64,000 nt of DNA from Patiriisocius_A hiemis (GTDB lineage Bacteria; Bacteroidota; Bacteroidia; Flavobacteriales; Flavobacteriaceae), in assembly GCF_031846325.1 (NCBI RefSeq), contig NZ_JAVRHZ010000001.1, positions 806,001-870,000 of the forward strand, in the 5' to 3' direction. The position numbers and the translations under genes are program-made. Of this stretch, positions 16,930 through 25,409 are shown piece by piece. How positions within the stretch are numbered: position 1 is the stretch's first letter; every line of letters begins with the position of its first letter. The notes below the pieces were generated by a model that did not search any database, had not been told where the DNA came from, and was given only the letters and a program-made list of their open reading frames with translations.

Positions 16930-18149
16930 AATAAAAGTTTCTTCTTTTTAAGTATTAAAGCAATTAACATTGTAAGTGCAAAAAAAGCAAAAACAATAAC
17001 ACCTATAATTAAACTAAGAGAATCATTTTTATACATTATTTCGTCAAAAAACAAGGTGAAAATATAATTTAAAATCTTTGTTGGAATTAAAATAAGACTT
17101 ATAACAATAGCCAGATATTTAGGGTTTGTATATTTAGTTATAATAGAATAAACAATTGGAGCAATAAAAAGTTCGGCTAATCCCAAAGAAAGCATTGAAG
17201 TTACTATAATTAAAAATAAAAATGGAGAATTAGCCTCAGGAATAAAAACAAGAAGAAGCAAGGAAACAACCCCAAAAAAGAACCCTAATGCAATTTTTAA
17301 AAAACTTGAATTATAAATATAGCTCCAAACAAAACAAAAAGTGATTCCTACAGCTATCGCAATGTAAGAAGAGAGTGAATTCCATAACCAAGAAGATAAT
17401 ACTTGGTTATTATGTTGTATATAACTTTGATTTATTTCATATATTGAATACGATGTAAATTCAAAAACTCCCCAAAAGAAAGCACTTAAAATTATTCCAC
17501 CGAAAATATAAAGTGGATATTTAAAATTTGAGTAATCCAATTTTTTACTATTTTCTAGTTGGAAATTAAATTTATTGTTTAGCAATGAAAAAGCTAAAGC
17601 CACTAACATAAAACAACCAGCAAAAATAAATCCAACTGGATAGCCAAATTCTTCACCTATTAAACCCAAAAATAAAATTCCAAGAAATGCTCCCAAATTA
17701 ATAACTACATAAAAAACTGTAAAACCTGCATCTAGTAGTTTTCTCTTTGACAAGTATGTTTTTCCAAATTGTGCAGTTAGATTAGGGCTAAAAAAACCAT
17801 TCCCAAGAACTATTAAACCTAGACCTAAATAAAGCCCTAACTCAGAAGGAATACAAACTAAAAAAGTCCCAATCGCTTGAATTGCTGCACCAAGAACAAT
17901 ACTTTTCTGATTACCAATCAGTAAATCACCCAAAAGTCCACCCACTATATGACCAAATAAAAATAAACCGATAAAAATTCCATATACTCGAATAGCCTCT
18001 GTCCTATCCATACCAATAGTTTCGCTAATCATGTATAAAATTATTAAAGTTCTCAAACCATAATAAGACATCCTTTCAAACATTTTAGAGAAAAGGTACA
18101 AGATTGAGGATCTAGAGTGCTTAAACATACTTTTTGCAATTAATTCCAT
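16926..18149 (-). CDS. POT/PTR2-like major facilitator transporter, short form
   Basis: An integral membrane protein of about 407 residues with around 12 helices. It carries POT (proton-dependent oligopeptide transporter) signatures: FERMSYYGLRTLIILYM near residues 24-40, GGLLGDLLIG in the following loop, and FYVVINLGAFLG near 145-156. In the ExxER motif of helix 1 the first Glu is replaced by Lys (KMFER), and the protein is shorter than usual bacterial POTs. The frame extends to a TTG at 18161, but the ATG at 18149 lies just after the upstream GT stop and is preferred. It sits at the end of a run of glycosyltransferase genes; peptide transport should not be assumed. Confidence 0.8.
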   Translation of the reverse strand: MELIAKSMFKHSRSSILYLFSKMFERMSYYGLRTLIILYMISETIGMDRTEAIRVYGIFIGLFLFGHIVGGLLGDLLIGNQKSIVLGAAIQAIGTFLVCIPSELGLYLGLGLIVLGNGFFSPNLTAQFGKTYLSKRKLLDAGFTVFYVVINLGAFLGILFLGLIGEEFGYPVGFIFAGCFMLVALAFSLLNNKFNFQLENSKKLDYSNFKYPLYIFGGIILSAFFWGVFEFTSYSIYEINQSYIQHNNQVLSSWLWNSLSSYIAIAVGITFCFVWSYIYNSSFLKIALGFFFGVVSLLLLVFIPEANSPFLFLIIVTSMLSLGLAELFIAPIVYSIITKYTNPKYLAIVISLILIPTKILNYIFTLFFDEIMYKNDSLSLIIGVIVFAFFALTMLIALILKKKKLLL

Positions 18150-18153
18150 AGCG

Positions 18154-19077
18154 TTAATCAATTATCTTTTGATTGTGTTTAATAGATTTTGTTAGAGGAG
18201 CCTGTAACAATAATACCCAAAAAAGTGGCCAGTACTTTGGTTTAAAAATACTACTGAAAAAATAGCGGATTTGTAAATACGTTAGAAGAATGTAAAAAGA
18301 AACCACCCCATAGTGCTTCTTTATAACGTATAATAATGAGATTTTTAATTCGGTTTTAATTTTTATTGACTTTTCTGTACTAGCGCCATGGTAATGAATA
18401 AACTTCCCTTCTGGAACAAGATATGCTTCTTTATTTATGTTTAAAAGCCTTTTACAGATATCGGTTTCTTCATAATACAAGAATATATTAGTATCAAAAC
18501 CACCTATTGTATTAAAGTATTCTGCTTTAAAGAACATAAAACTACCAGCAACAAATTGAGCTCGAATTGGTGTGTTGTATTCTTTTTTTCGTTTTGGATA
18601 CTTATTAGCATTTATTTTTTCCAAAAGTTTTCTCCCAAAAAATTCCCTTGGTAAACTTGCAAAATGGTCTATAGTAGGCAGTAATTTATTATTCCTATTA
18701 AATGCTTGCGGGCCACACACACCCGCTTGTGGAGTTTTCTCCATAAACCTATAGAGTGAAGTAAAACAATCATTCTCTAACTCGACATCATTATTTACAA
18801 AAGCTATGTATTTACCTTTTGCCTTTTGCACTCCTAACATATTACCGCCTCCAAAACCTGTGTTAATCTTACTTCTTATTAAACAAATATCTATTTCATC
18901 CTGTAAAGTTTTTATATAAGCAGAAACCCTATCGTAACTATCTTGACTTGAAGCATTATCAACAATTATATATTGAAAACTTAAATTTTCTGGAGCATGT
19001 TGCAAAAGAGAATTAATACACTTCACAGTAAAATCTGCTGTATTATAATTTATAATTACAACGCTAATAGCAATCAT
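18154..19077 (-). CDS. family 2 glycosyltransferase (rhamnosyltransferase-like)
   Basis: A 307-residue GT-A enzyme. The N-terminal SVVIINYNTADFTVKCINSL and IIVDNASSQDS motifs, the FVNNDVELE acidic motif near residue 95, and the FDTNIFLYYEETDICKRL block near 195-212 match WbbL-type GT2 transferases. These add rhamnose or similar sugars to lipid-linked or LPS oligosaccharides. A hydrophobic C-terminal segment may anchor it to the inner membrane. It follows another GT gene by 4 bases and precedes the POT-like gene by 4, so all are likely one operon. Confidence 0.88.
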   Translation of the reverse strand: MIAISVVIINYNTADFTVKCINSLLQHAPENLSFQYIIVDNASSQDSYDRVSAYIKTLQDEIDICLIRSKINTGFGGGNMLGVQKAKGKYIAFVNNDVELENDCFTSLYRFMEKTPQAGVCGPQAFNRNNKLLPTIDHFASLPREFFGRKLLEKINANKYPKRKKEYNTPIRAQFVAGSFMFFKAEYFNTIGGFDTNIFLYYEETDICKRLLNINKEAYLVPEGKFIHYHGASTEKSIKIKTELKISLLYVIKKHYGVVSFYILLTYLQIRYFFSSIFKPKYWPLFWVLLLQAPLTKSIKHNQKIID

Positions 19078-19081
19078 AGAA

Positions 19082-19891
19082 TTAATTTAAGTATTGGTCA
19101 ACCCCTTTTTTAATATAGGTAAGTTTCTTACTCGTTGTTTCTTCTTCAATCAACTTATTTACCTCAATATGGCTCTTGTCTTGTTCTTTATGATAGATAT
19201 GATACACAATCCCTTTATGTTTTAAACGCTTGCCTTTAATTCCATTATTAATGAGTCTTTGTATCATTTCACTATCATCTATGCCCCAACCTGTAAGTCC
19301 TTCGTTAAAGCCATTTACAGCTATAAAATCTTCTCTCCAAAAGGACATATTACAACCTCTTAACTTAGATGACCGCTCACTTTCTTTGCCATATCTATTG
19401 GCTAAAAAAGGGATTCTTAATGTTCTACCCCTTTTTTTAATTCCTTTTGAAAAAAAATGAAAATGGGTTTTCTTTTTTCTGAAAAGTTCAGGCAAATAAT
19501 CTTTTTGAATATTTACTCTACTACCATATAAAAACGTTTTTTCCTCAGCTAAAGAAAGGTGGTCTTTAATAAAATCTTTATGCATGATGATATCACCGTC
19601 AATTTCAACTATATATGGATATTTTGCTTTGGCAATTGCCTTATTCATTATAGCCGGTTTCTGGTTTTTATTATCTGGATGCCAAATATGGTACAAGGGA
19701 ACAGGGAAGTCTTTTTGAAATCTTTTTATTAGTTGTGCTGTTTCGTTACCAGAGCCATCGTCTGCTATAATAACCTCGTCTGGTAACTGTGTTTGACTTT
19801 TTACACTAAGTAATAACAATTCTAGTGCCTCAGGCCAATTATAGGTAGGCGTTACAAGTGAGCATTTTATTTTTGATTTTAAATTACCCAT
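19082..19891 (-). CDS. family 2 glycosyltransferase with GalT-like C-terminal motif
   Basis: A soluble GT-A transferase of about 269 residues. The N-terminus (SLVTPTYNWPEALELLLLSV, then EVIIADDGS) binds the nucleotide sugar, and the acidic motif is VEIDGDI near residue 92. The segment GFNEGLTGWGIDDSEMIQRL near 217-236 matches the Glyco_transf_7C (galactosyltransferase C-terminal) signature. The frame opens at a TTG (19900), but the ATG at 19891 precedes the conserved start. It overlaps the upstream rhamnosyltransferase-like gene by 8 bases. It probably acts in LPS or capsule oligosaccharide assembly; its sugar is unknown. Confidence 0.86.
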   Translation of the reverse strand: MGNLKSKIKCSLVTPTYNWPEALELLLLSVKSQTQLPDEVIIADDGSGNETAQLIKRFQKDFPVPLYHIWHPDNKNQKPAIMNKAIAKAKYPYIVEIDGDIIMHKDFIKDHLSLAEEKTFLYGSRVNIQKDYLPELFRKKKTHFHFFSKGIKKRGRTLRIPFLANRYGKESERSSKLRGCNMSFWREDFIAVNGFNEGLTGWGIDDSEMIQRLINNGIKGKRLKHKGIVYHIYHKEQDKSHIEVNKLIEEETTSKKLTYIKKGVDQYLN

Positions 19892-20723
19892 AAAACCCAA
19901 GTTTCTTTTTTAGTTGTTTACTATAAAATATAAAATAAGAAGACACTCTATTCATTAAGTTTCTATACCTCCATTTCGTAGTGTCTATAATTTCATTAGT
20001 TATCCAGTCTTCTTTTGTAGAAGTTATAGAGAAGTATTTAAAAAACATTTTTGCTGTAACATCTCCATAGCCAGTAAATTCATTTATTTTATTTTCATGA
20101 TGTATTACCGAAGACCAAATACGTTTCCCTCTTATTTGTAAAACCCGTTTTTCTTTCTTCCACTTTCTATGTGCGACTGCATAGAAAGTTTTAGGTGTAT
20201 CATTTTTTTCAATTAAAGACATAAACGGATTGTACAAATGCAGTTTTTTTCCGAGTAACACTTTAGGGGCTACTTGGAGCGTATATCCATCTACATAGTC
20301 TACAGCCAGAAAATCTTGACTATCAAAATTAGACTGTACTTCACCTACATATTCATTAGCTATACAATCATCATTATCTAGACCGCTTGTAATTATATAG
20401 TCTACATTATATTTTGCTATTTCGTTATGAATTCCTGGTAAAAAGGCATCCATCCCGTCCACAAATACTGGTTTAAAATTAGACAGTTGTTGCTCCAATT
20501 CCTGTATAACAAGCCTATACTTTTCTGATGTTGTAGTGTCAAAAAAAACAAGCCAAACAAAATTCTTGTTTGTTTGTGCAGCCACACTAGCAAAACAGTA
20601 ATCTTTAAAAAGTTTAAATCTGTTTTCGTGCCACTCTTCTGTTAATACTGCAACATTTTGTTTATTGGTAGTCCAAGTTTCCTTTCTAAGATTAAATCTT
20701 GTGATTAAAAAATGTTGAAACAT
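19884..20723 (-). CDS. putative rhamnosyltransferase (PF11316 type)
   Basis: A 279-residue protein matching the Rhamno_transf family: MFQHFLITRFNLR at the start, WHENRFKLFKDYC near 33-45, QTNKNFVWLVFFDTTTS near 52-68, and the metal-binding-like SGLDNDDCI near 118-126. Members are annotated as rhamnosyltransferases, mostly by homology. It is the first gene of the minus-strand cassette (rhamnosyltransferase-like, GT2, GT2, POT-like, tsaC) and is divergent from the Kdo-kinase-like gene, which supports a role in LPS core or O-chain synthesis. Confidence 0.82.
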   Translation of the reverse strand: MFQHFLITRFNLRKETWTTNKQNVAVLTEEWHENRFKLFKDYCFASVAAQTNKNFVWLVFFDTTTSEKYRLVIQELEQQLSNFKPVFVDGMDAFLPGIHNEIAKYNVDYIITSGLDNDDCIANEYVGEVQSNFDSQDFLAVDYVDGYTLQVAPKVLLGKKLHLYNPFMSLIEKNDTPKTFYAVAHRKWKKEKRVLQIRGKRIWSSVIHHENKINEFTGYGDVTAKMFFKYFSITSTKEDWITNEIIDTTKWRYRNLMNRVSSYFIFYSKQLKKKLGFYG

Positions 20724-20746
20724 GAGTAGCGTTACTTTTGTAGCCT

Positions 20747-20768
20747 TATATTTGCTATAGCAAAGGTA
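20747..20768. promoter_or_regulatory. divergent -7 boxes sharing a 14-bp palindrome
   Basis: TATATTTG (20747-20754) matches TAnnTTTG on the plus strand and faces the kinase gene. CAAAGGTA (20761-20768) is TACCTTTG on the minus strand and faces the glycosyltransferase cassette. The two boxes overlap a perfect palindrome, TTTGCTATAGCAAA (20751-20764). Another plus-strand match, TACTTTTG, lies at 20733-20740. No well-spaced TTG accompanies these boxes. Confidence 0.5.
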
Positions 20769-20791
20769 TTGTTTTTTAGCAAGTAAATTTT

Positions 20792-21571
20792 ATGAGCAAA
20801 ACACTCGTTGTACATCCGCAACAAGATACAATTACAAAAGCAGACGTTGAGAACCTCATAGCGTCTTTTCATACCCTAGAAGGTGGCATTAATAAACGTA
20901 ATGTTATCAAGGTTACGCAAGTTAAAAACATACCTTTAAATATTAAATCTTTTAAAGTTCCGCACCTAATCAATAAAATAGCGTATGGTTTTTTTAGAGA
21001 TTCAAAAGCTAAACGATCTTTTTACTATGCTCAAAAATTACTTGATAAAGATGTAAAGACTCCAGAGCCTATTGCCTTTATAGAAAACAGAAAAGGGGGA
21101 CTGCTATACGATAGTTATTATGTAAGTAAGCATCTTAGTTATGATTTTACCATAAGAGAATTAGTAGATGATAATAACTTCCCAAATTATGAAGCTATCA
21201 TGCGAGAATTTACTCGCTTTACGTTTTCACTTCATGAAAAAGGAATAAACTTCCTTGATCATTCGCCAGGAAATACACTTATTATAAAAAAAGACGTAGG
21301 ACACGATTTTTATTTGGTTGATTTAAACCGAATGAATTTTGAAACTATGGGTTTTCACAAACGAATGAAAAACTTTGCAAGACTATCACCTAAAAATGCT
21401 ATGCTAGAGTTATTATGTGACGAATATGCAAAACACTATACCTCACAATCAAAAGAAAAAATAAAACAAGTGATGTATTATTACTCGCATAAATTTTCTT
21501 CGAGTTTTAAAAGGCGTGAGCGTTTTAAGGAAAAATACTTTTTTTGGAGGAAGAAAAGGAAGAAAGCTTAA
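20792..21571 (+). CDS. Kdo-kinase / LPS kinase-like protein
   Basis: A 259-residue protein kinase-fold enzyme of the KdkA/WaaP (InaA) group, which phosphorylates Kdo or heptose in the LPS inner core at the cytoplasmic face. The catalytic loop is LDHSPGN, with the probable catalytic Asp at 156 and metal-binding Asn at 161. The DFG-equivalent Asp is at 177 in LVDLNRM. The N-lobe Lys is not clear by eye. The C-terminus is strongly basic. It is transcribed alone, divergently from the glycosyltransferase cassette, fitting LPS core decoration. Confidence 0.85.
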   Translation: MSKTLVVHPQQDTITKADVENLIASFHTLEGGINKRNVIKVTQVKNIPLNIKSFKVPHLINKIAYGFFRDSKAKRSFYYAQKLLDKDVKTPEPIAFIENRKGGLLYDSYYVSKHLSYDFTIRELVDDNNFPNYEAIMREFTRFTFSLHEKGINFLDHSPGNTLIIKKDVGHDFYLVDLNRMNFETMGFHKRMKNFARLSPKNAMLELLCDEYAKHYTSQSKEKIKQVMYYYSHKFSSSFKRRERFKEKYFFWRKKRKKA

Positions 21572-21634
21572 TCTTTAAAATCCAAAAGAAACATTTTAAC
21601 CCCTATCTTCGTCTTTAGTTGAAAACAACTACCA

Positions 21635-24106
21635 ATGCAAAAAATTATTCTCTACTTTTTTCTCCTTTTTTCTAGCATACTAACTGCTCAAATTACGGGA
21701 ACCGTTACAGACACAAAAGGCTCCCCACTACCCTATGTAAACATCTATTTAGAAGGAAGTTATCAAGGAACTACTTCTAATGAAGAAGGGAATTACACTT
21801 TAGAAATTGATACGTCAAATGAACAAACTGTTGTATTTCAGTTTTTAGGATACAAGACTGTTTCAAAAAAAATAAATAGTGAAACTACTGTTCTTAATGT
21901 TACTCTTAGAGAAGAACAAGTAAGCCTAGATGAAGTTGTTATAAATACTTCTGAAGACCCTGCGTATCGCATTATTCGTGAAACCATAGCAAAGCGTAAG
22001 GAAAATTTAGAGCGTATTTCTGCTTTTGAAGCCGATTTTTATTCCCGTGGTATTTGGCGTGTTAAAGATGCACCAGAAAAAATACTAGGTCAAGAAGTAG
22101 GAGATTTTGATGGCGCTTTAGACTCTACTAGAACAGGAATTGTCTACCTAAGTGAAACTATTAGTAAAATTGCGTATCAAGAACCTGATAATTTTAACGA
22201 GACTATTCTAGCAAGTAAAGTAAGTGGTGATGATAATGGCTTTAGTTTTAATAGCGCACTAGATGCAAACTTTTCGTTTTATGAAAATACTGTAGACCTC
22301 AATGCAGCTATTGTATCACCTATTGCCAGTAATGCGTTTAATTATTACAAGTACAAGCTAGATGGTGTTTTTTATGAAGGAAGTAAACTCATAAACAAAA
22401 TAAACGTTCTACCTAAAAGACCTAACGATAGGGTCTGGAGTGGAACCATTTATATTGTTGAGGACGACTGGCAGTTATACGGAATAGAATTAACTACTAA
22501 CGGAGACGCAATACAGGTTCCTTTTGTAAAAGATTTACTCTTTAAACAGAATTTCAGTTATGACAAAGAGTATAATTCTTGGGTAAAGATTTCACAAACT
22601 ATCGACTTTGGTTTCGGCTTTCTAGGATTCAAAGGTGACGGAAGGTTTATTGCAGTCTATAGCAATTATAATTTTGAGCCAAGTTTCAGTAAAAACTCTT
22701 TTAGTAATGCAGTATTAACCTTTGCTGAGGAAGCCAATAAAAAAGATAGCCTATTTTGGAAAGATACACGCCCTGTTCCACTTACTACTGAAGAAATAAA
22801 AGATTACGTAAAGAAGGATAGTTTACAAACCCTTCGGAAATCTAAAAAATACTTAGACTCTATTGATGGGAAGAATAACAAGTTTAAACTATTGGACCCT
22901 ATCACAGGATACACTTACGCAAACACTTATAAAAAATGGCGTATAAGCTATGACGGTCCTTTTCCAGCAATTAATTTTAATACAGTACAGGGGTGGAATG
23001 GCGGTGCTGGTTTAAACTATTTTAAGTGGTATGATGAAAATTCGACAAAATGGCTTTCTGTATATGCAAATGCAACCTACGGAATAGCAGAAGATAGACT
23101 ACGTTTAACTGGAGGAATCACAAAAAACTTTAATAGAACCAATAGACTTAGACTTTCATTATATGGGGGTAGTAGTGTACAGCAGTTTAATGGTAGTCAG
23201 CCAATCTCTCCATTAATTAATAGTGTTTCTACACTTTTTTTTGAACGTAATTATGCTAAGTTTTATGAGCTAAATTATCTTAAAGCCAATTATAGTCAGG
23301 AATTGTTTAATGGCTTACGTTTGTTTGTAAATACTGGTTATGAAGAACGCAACCCACTTTTTAACAACACAGATTATGTTACCATCCCTAACGATGATGT
23401 AACTTATTCATCTAATAATCCGTTAAATCCTTTGGATACGGAGAATACAGCTTTACAAAAGCATTCAATTTTTAAAACAAGTGTAACAGCTGCTATCACT
23501 TTTGGACAAAAATATTATCTATATCCAGACGGAAAGTTTAATATTGGTAATGACGATTTCCCATCACTTAGCATCACTTTTGAAAATGGTCTAGGAGCGT
23601 CAAATAATGGTCTTAATTATAGCCAGATAAGAGCAAGTTTATATCAAAAAGTAACTATAGGAAATAAAGGAGATTTTAGATACCGTCTCAAAGGAGGTAC
23701 ATTTTTTAATGCTGATGACATCTCATTTGTAGATTTTCAGCATTTTAATGGAAATCAAACAAGAGTGGGTACAGCATCGCGATATACTAATGTATTTAAC
23801 TTATTACCATACTATCAATTAAGCACTAATAAGTCCTATGTAGAAGCACATCTAGAACATGACTTTAGAGGCTGGATTCTGGGTAAAATTCCAGGAATTA
23901 ATGCGCTTAATTTTAACTTAGTAGCTGGAGCACATGCACTTACTATTGATGGAAACAAGCCTTATACAGAATTATCTATAGGAATTGATAATCTAGGGAT
24001 TGGTAGCTTTCGATTTTTAAGATTAGATTATGTTCGCTCCTTCTATAATGGTCAAAGTGAAGGAGCCTTTATTTTTGGGTTGAAGTTTTTAAACTTTATT
24101 GATTAA
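21635..24106 (+). CDS. DUF5686 outer-membrane protein with carboxypeptidase-regulatory-like domain
   Basis: An 823-residue envelope protein. A signal peptide ends near ILTAQ (about residue 18). Residues about 20-100 form a CarboxypepD_reg-like beta domain (ITGTVTDTKGSPLPYVNIYL, GTTSNEEGNYTLEI), as found at the N-terminus of TonB-dependent and related proteins. The rest is the DUF5686 family, rich in alternating hydrophobic and aromatic strands in its second half, consistent with an outer-membrane barrel. No TonB box or plug is evident. Function is unknown. Its 3' end overlaps the convergent DUF2490 gene by 4 bases. Confidence 0.88.
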   Translation: MQKIILYFFLLFSSILTAQITGTVTDTKGSPLPYVNIYLEGSYQGTTSNEEGNYTLEIDTSNEQTVVFQFLGYKTVSKKINSETTVLNVTLREEQVSLDEVVINTSEDPAYRIIRETIAKRKENLERISAFEADFYSRGIWRVKDAPEKILGQEVGDFDGALDSTRTGIVYLSETISKIAYQEPDNFNETILASKVSGDDNGFSFNSALDANFSFYENTVDLNAAIVSPIASNAFNYYKYKLDGVFYEGSKLINKINVLPKRPNDRVWSGTIYIVEDDWQLYGIELTTNGDAIQVPFVKDLLFKQNFSYDKEYNSWVKISQTIDFGFGFLGFKGDGRFIAVYSNYNFEPSFSKNSFSNAVLTFAEEANKKDSLFWKDTRPVPLTTEEIKDYVKKDSLQTLRKSKKYLDSIDGKNNKFKLLDPITGYTYANTYKKWRISYDGPFPAINFNTVQGWNGGAGLNYFKWYDENSTKWLSVYANATYGIAEDRLRLTGGITKNFNRTNRLRLSLYGGSSVQQFNGSQPISPLINSVSTLFFERNYAKFYELNYLKANYSQELFNGLRLFVNTGYEERNPLFNNTDYVTIPNDDVTYSSNNPLNPLDTENTALQKHSIFKTSVTAAITFGQKYYLYPDGKFNIGNDDFPSLSITFENGLGASNNGLNYSQIRASLYQKVTIGNKGDFRYRLKGGTFFNADDISFVDFQHFNGNQTRVGTASRYTNVFNLLPYYQLSTNKSYVEAHLEHDFRGWILGKIPGINALNFNLVAGAHALTIDGNKPYTELSIGIDNLGIGSFRFLRLDYVRSFYNGQSEGAFIFGLKFLNFID

Positions 24107-24792
24107 TCAAGCTTTAAATACCAATTAATAGCAAACCAAAATCGATGACTAGAAACATCGTCAATAAAGTTTGAAACTCTATAATCTAGTCCCGCTTCTA
24201 TTTTATTAGTATCAGTAAAAACATAGCCTAATACAGGGACTAGACGTATTTCTAAATCATTTTCTGCAGTTTCAAAAACACCTAAATACTCGTTATTAAT
24301 TTTTAAGTACCATTCTTTTGGATCAACATCTTGCCCATTTAGCGAGAATTCACTCCCAAAACGATAGCGAGCTCTAAAGACAGGACTTTTAGAGTTTTCA
24401 AAGGTTTGGTCAACTCTAATTCTATGGCCCAACCTAACACCTTGCAAGCGTCTGGTAAATGTATATTGTTGTAAACTTCGCTGTATTATTTTGTCACCAC
24501 TAACTCTAAATAGATATCCTACTCCTATACCTCCATTCACTCCCACTTTTCGTGACGTAATTGCAGTAAAATCTGTGAGGATATACTCATAATTTAATTC
24601 TGTTGGATTCTCAAAAAAACCAGCTGCTAGTTGTTGTCTAGATTCAATTTCAAAATTGAGTTGCCATACTTCAGTTATGTTTTTATTGAAATTAAGACTA
24701 GGCAATAACCCCCCTTGATAGTTGGACTGACTAAAAAAAGAAAAGGTGCTACATAATAAAACACCTAGTATAAGGTGTTTATTAATACTCAA
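24103..24792 (-). CDS. DUF2490 outer-membrane-like protein
   Basis: A 229-residue exported protein with a signal peptide (cleavage near FSFFSQ, residue about 22) and amphipathic strands ending in an aromatic-rich C-terminus (FWFAINWYLKLD), as in small outer-membrane barrels. The pattern matches DUF2490. The start is TTG at 24792, inside the 3' end of the upstream gene, giving an 11-base overlap. An 8-bp hairpin lies within the signal-peptide codons. Function is unknown; some DUF2490 genes sit near transport or envelope genes. Confidence 0.8.
   Translation of the reverse strand: MSINKHLILGVLLCSTFSFFSQSNYQGGLLPSLNFNKNITEVWQLNFEIESRQQLAAGFFENPTELNYEYILTDFTAITSRKVGVNGGIGVGYLFRVSGDKIIQRSLQQYTFTRRLQGVRLGHRIRVDQTFENSKSPVFRARYRFGSEFSLNGQDVDPKEWYLKINNEYLGVFETAENDLEIRLVPVLGYVFTDTNKIEAGLDYRVSNFIDDVSSHRFWFAINWYLKLD
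24759..24780 (-). other. hairpin inside the start of the DUF2490 gene
   Basis: AAACACCT (24759-24766) pairs with AGGTGTTT (24773-24780) around a 6-base loop. In the minus-strand transcript it begins 12 bases after the first base of the TTG start codon and is followed by TTATT. It resembles a weak terminator or a translation-blocking stem between two overlapping genes. Confidence 0.45.
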
Positions 24793-25351
24793 GGTTATCT
24801 GTATTTCTTAAAATAATTCGCTTTTTGGATAGAAACTTTCCTGAGGCAGAAAAAAGATACTCATATTTTCTATACACTTTATCTTTTTTACCTCTGACGA
24901 CTATTTCATAATTTTCGGTTACTTCTTTTCTTTTACTTTTATTGTTAAAAAATTCAAGTAGTACTGAAGTTTCACCAATGTATTGATGCTGAATTTTTAC
25001 AATTCTGAATTTATCGAAATCCTCTAAAAACTTTTTTAAAACTGCAGATTTGGCTCTTGAAGTTAAGTTATCTATATGTGTAGTTATTTCTAAATCTTGT
25101 AATACACCATTAGTTTCAAACTCAATACTATACCTATCTCCTTTAAATTTAGTTTTAGCCTCTATAGAGTTTCCTTTATCACTCTCTTCTTTGTACCATT
25201 TAACTTTTTTATTAAAGTTAAATTGTTCTACAAACTCCCTGGCAGATTGTGGAACTTCTTCAAGTTTTAAACGATACTCCCTTTCAAATTTTTCTTGAGA
25301 GAAACTTGACTGTATAAAAAGTATCATAATAAGAAAAAGACTAAACTTCAT
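24782..25351 (-). CDS. exported protein, PepSY-like fold, unknown function
   Basis: A 189-residue secreted protein with a signal peptide ending near SSFSQ (residue about 19). The mature part has alternating charged and hydrophobic strands with WYKEES, YSIEFETNGVLQDLEI and YEYLFSASGKFLSKKRI, reminiscent of PepSY-like periplasmic domains (BLIP fold) common in Bacteroidota. That assignment is an inference from pattern only. It overlaps the DUF2490 gene by 11 bases, so the two are likely translated together and may work together at the envelope. Confidence 0.7.
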   Translation of the reverse strand: MKFSLFLIMILFIQSSFSQEKFEREYRLKLEEVPQSAREFVEQFNFNKKVKWYKEESDKGNSIEAKTKFKGDRYSIEFETNGVLQDLEITTHIDNLTSRAKSAVLKKFLEDFDKFRIVKIQHQYIGETSVLLEFFNNKSKRKEVTENYEIVVRGKKDKVYRKYEYLFSASGKFLSKKRIILRNTDNLEY

Positions 25352-25409
25352 TTAAAGAGGTTAATGTGATAAAATAGTATTCAAAAATTTAAAAGGTTAA
25401 GCGAGTTCT

